Part shown: one piece after another, positions 63,301 to 64,000 of the stretch
Numbering within the stretch: position 1 is the first letter of the stretch
Layout of the letters: every line of letters begins with the position of its first letter
Source of the DNA: Lachnospiraceae bacterium
Lineage (GTDB): Bacteria > Bacillota > Clostridia > Lachnospirales > Lachnospiraceae
Reading direction: 5' to 3'
NCBI GenBank assembly: GCA_022769625.1
Contig: JALEJP010000039.1
Coordinates: forward strand, 1 to 64,000
Length of the DNA stretch: 64,000 bases
Translations under genes and position numbers: made by a program
Notes under the pieces: generated by a model
Database searches by the model: none
What the model saw: the letters and a program-made list of their open reading frames with translations, nothing else
Told to the model about the DNA's origin: nothing

Positions 63301-64000
63301 TCTGCCTGAGCCTGCCCCGCCTTCGCTGCTGCCAGCTGACCCTGAAGCTCTGCAAGCTTTGCCATATACTGGGCTTTCTGCTCCTCCGTCATCATGGCAA
63401 GCTGATCATCCGGAAGGGTAGCCGCCCTGATGGCTGCTTCCAGCTTCTCCACGGCTGCCTTCGCCTCCCCGGCAGCGTCCAGCCCGTCGTTTGGATCCTC
63501 GCCCTGGTACAGCTTTTCTGCCTGGGCAGGCAGGGCATCCAGTGCAGAGATGCTGCTTTCCAGCTGACTGAGACCCTCCTTTGCCTGCTGCATCTGTCCC
63601 GGCAGGGCATCCAGCTGTTTCTGGGCATCCGCAAGCTCTTTTTCCTGAGCATTCAGTGTCTTTTCCTGGGATTCAATCTCCGCAAGCTGCTCTTTTACCT
63701 GCTCAAGCTTGCGTTCCAGCTGCATCTCGTTTTTGATGATCTCCGACTGGCCGGAGGAAAGCTGTTGTTCCGCCTGTGAGGTAGCACTTTCCAGCTCCTT
63801 CTGTCCATCCTCCAGCGCCTGTTTCCCATCTGCAAGCTCCGATTCTTTTTCTTTGATCTCATCCTCAGCATCTGCAAACTTGCCGTCCAGGGCATCCTGG
63901 ATCTTTTTGTTCAGGGCATCGATCTTCTCCTGACGAACAACCACCTGAACGGTCTCCTCCACATCACCGCTGGTGCTGACGGAGGCTACACCCTCGATGC
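60309..64000 (-). CDS. RND efflux pump with coiled-coil insertion (N-terminus beyond window)
   Basis: About 1230 codons visible; the frame stays open to the window edge (IEGVASVSTSGDVEE), so the N-terminal membrane segment and start lie outside. It is an AcrB-type pump: LSGLALGVGMLVDNSIVVIENI, a second half with MLVLAIAFMYLIMVAQFQSLL and GFVMLCGIIVNNGIVLVDYTNQLR. The first periplasmic-type loop is interrupted, after RQEKIDALN, by about 365 residues of coiled coil rich in Ala, Gln, Lys and Glu, before resuming at IVTADTIRNILKAQNF. The coiled coil could bridge the wall in a Gram-positive cell without an outer membrane. Substrate is unknown. The TetR gene follows. Confidence 0.9.
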   Translation of the reverse strand, partial: IEGVASVSTSGDVEETVQVVVRQEKIDALNKKIQDALDGKFADAEDEIKEKESELADGKQALEDGQKELESATSQAEQQLSSGQSEIIKNEMQLERKLEQVKEQLAEIESQEKTLNAQEKELADAQKQLDALPGQMQQAKEGLSQLESSISALDALPAQAEKLYQGEDPNDGLDAAGEAKAAVEKLEAAIRAATLPDDQLAMMTEEQKAQYMAKLAELQGQLAAAKAGQAQAEAGLTALKASLSQLGISADGNLDSIKQGINNKKTELIAQKVSLESNIATLQSAIDSSAKQQKELDAGKKKIAEAKKKMASGKEQLQSAKTQLESARTQIASGKTTVAAALAQLNAQKISATIEIASNKAKLDLGETQIDTAKTQLDDQKEEAYEQADAEKIVTADTIRNILKAQNFSMPAGYVTEEGTDYLVRVGDKFTDAEDMEDLVLMDMHIDGLDPIRLSDVADVAVADNSSEVYAKINGNPGILFTLQKQSGYSTGEVSDRIKDKFAELEDSLENLHMLTLMDQGVYIDMVVDSVIKNMLYGAVLAILVLFLFLKSIRPTIVIAFSIPISIMTAIVLMYFSGVTLNIISLSGLALGVGMLVDNSIVVIENIYRMRSSGMPPRKAAIEGAKQVSGAIVASTLTTVCVFAPIIFTEGITRQLFVDMGLTIAYALLASLVVALTLVPMMGAGLLKNTPEKRSLWFEKLQNGYARFLSAVLGKKWLVLGASVLVLVVSALLSVSRGTAFMSDMDSTQMSATVTAKEGFTLEETGELTDQVVERILSVEGVTEVGAMASSGGMSIMGTGGSSSTDETTLYILLDENKKKTNEEIAGEIEKKMTDLDCEVSVQASTMDLSALGGSGISIEVKGRDLDKIKETAAEVAKLVESVEGTTEVSDGIEEKTTELRIRVNKEKATEYNLTTAQVYQFLQGRLAEAGSATTLSTDEKDYDVMVTSDRDEALTRETVKKLKMTGTDKDGKEVEVRLSDLVEFEDAEGFASISRKNQTRYVTVTASLEDGYNIGLVAADVQKKLDTYQVPAGCELEMSGEDETINNAMKQVGLMLVLAIAFMYLIMVAQFQSLLSPFIVMFTLPLAFTGGFLGLYLTGNPVSVIAMIGFVMLCGIIVNNGIVLVDYTNQLRLSGMEKKEALVEAGRTRLRPVIMTALTTILGLFSMALGRGMGADMVQPMAIVVIGGLIYGTLLTLFVVPCIYDVLNRGKMKKYEEEDLPGLQDAER

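Noticed and set aside
1-64000. CRISPR arrays, tRNA and rRNA genes
   Set aside because: No regularly spaced direct repeats of CRISPR type were seen, and I recognised no tRNA or rRNA sequence; a covariance-model scan was not possible here.

Overview
The window reads as chromosomal DNA of a gut Firmicute of the class Clostridia, most likely family Lachnospiraceae (Blautia/Ruminococcus-like; genus not fixed by sequence alone). The basis is a two-gene SUF-like Fe-S system, a T-box leader on valS, AddAB recombination genes, a murB-rapZ-whiA-crh-like block, a GtrA-YfhO fusion, dockerin/FIVAR glycosidases and a basic leucine-rich-type surface tail. Nearly all genes lie on the minus strand. Gene content is mostly ordinary. 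The accessory interest is in the glycosidases, a surface-protein/kinase cassette and dispersed palindromic repeats.

Layout. 1-133: 5' end of a minus-strand group II intron cut by the window edge, abutting a terminator. 634-1569: carbamate kinase-like gene (+). 1642-3295: minimal SufC/SufB pair. 3456-9821: giant secreted GH2 beta-galactosidase (2121 aa). 10013-11911: GntR-ABC-permease operon with a phased operator array at its promoter. 12174-16253: secreted GH3 glucosidase ending in FIVAR repeats and a dockerin. 16702-18725: divergent LytTR/AgrC-type two-component system. 18795-24848: glutamate synthase gltBD. 25075-25686: CAAX-family membrane protease. 25801-30783: three-gene cassette (TasA/camelysin-like protein, degenerate Ser/Thr kinase, large Ig-like surface protein). 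31028-32794: argS. 33051-33686: LUD-domain protein (+). 33694-34431: truA. 34554-34742: small conserved-looking protein (+). 35097-39795: YesN/YesM-type two-component system with its own solute-binding lipoprotein. 39825-40158: a nest of palindromic repeats. 40190-47394: probable operon of GtrA-YfhO fusion, aminotransferase, murB, rapZ, whiA and a Crh-like HPr homologue. 47475-54586: addAB. 54664-57312: valS with T-box leader. 57727-59451: Na/Pi cotransporter. 59624-64000: TetR regulator behind an RND efflux pump that runs off the window.

How parts may work together. The GH2 enzyme carries a cohesin-like domain and the nearby GH3 enzyme ends in FIVAR-dockerin, so the two may dock to each other, as in the glycosidase complexes known from Clostridium perfringens. 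The LytTR system divergent from the GH3 gene and the YesMN system are the obvious candidate regulators of glycan use. A Crh-like protein (Glu at position 15, Ser at 46) in the same operon as murB/whiA would link carbon status to that operon. Both two-component regulators sit directly behind copies of the same palindromic repeat.
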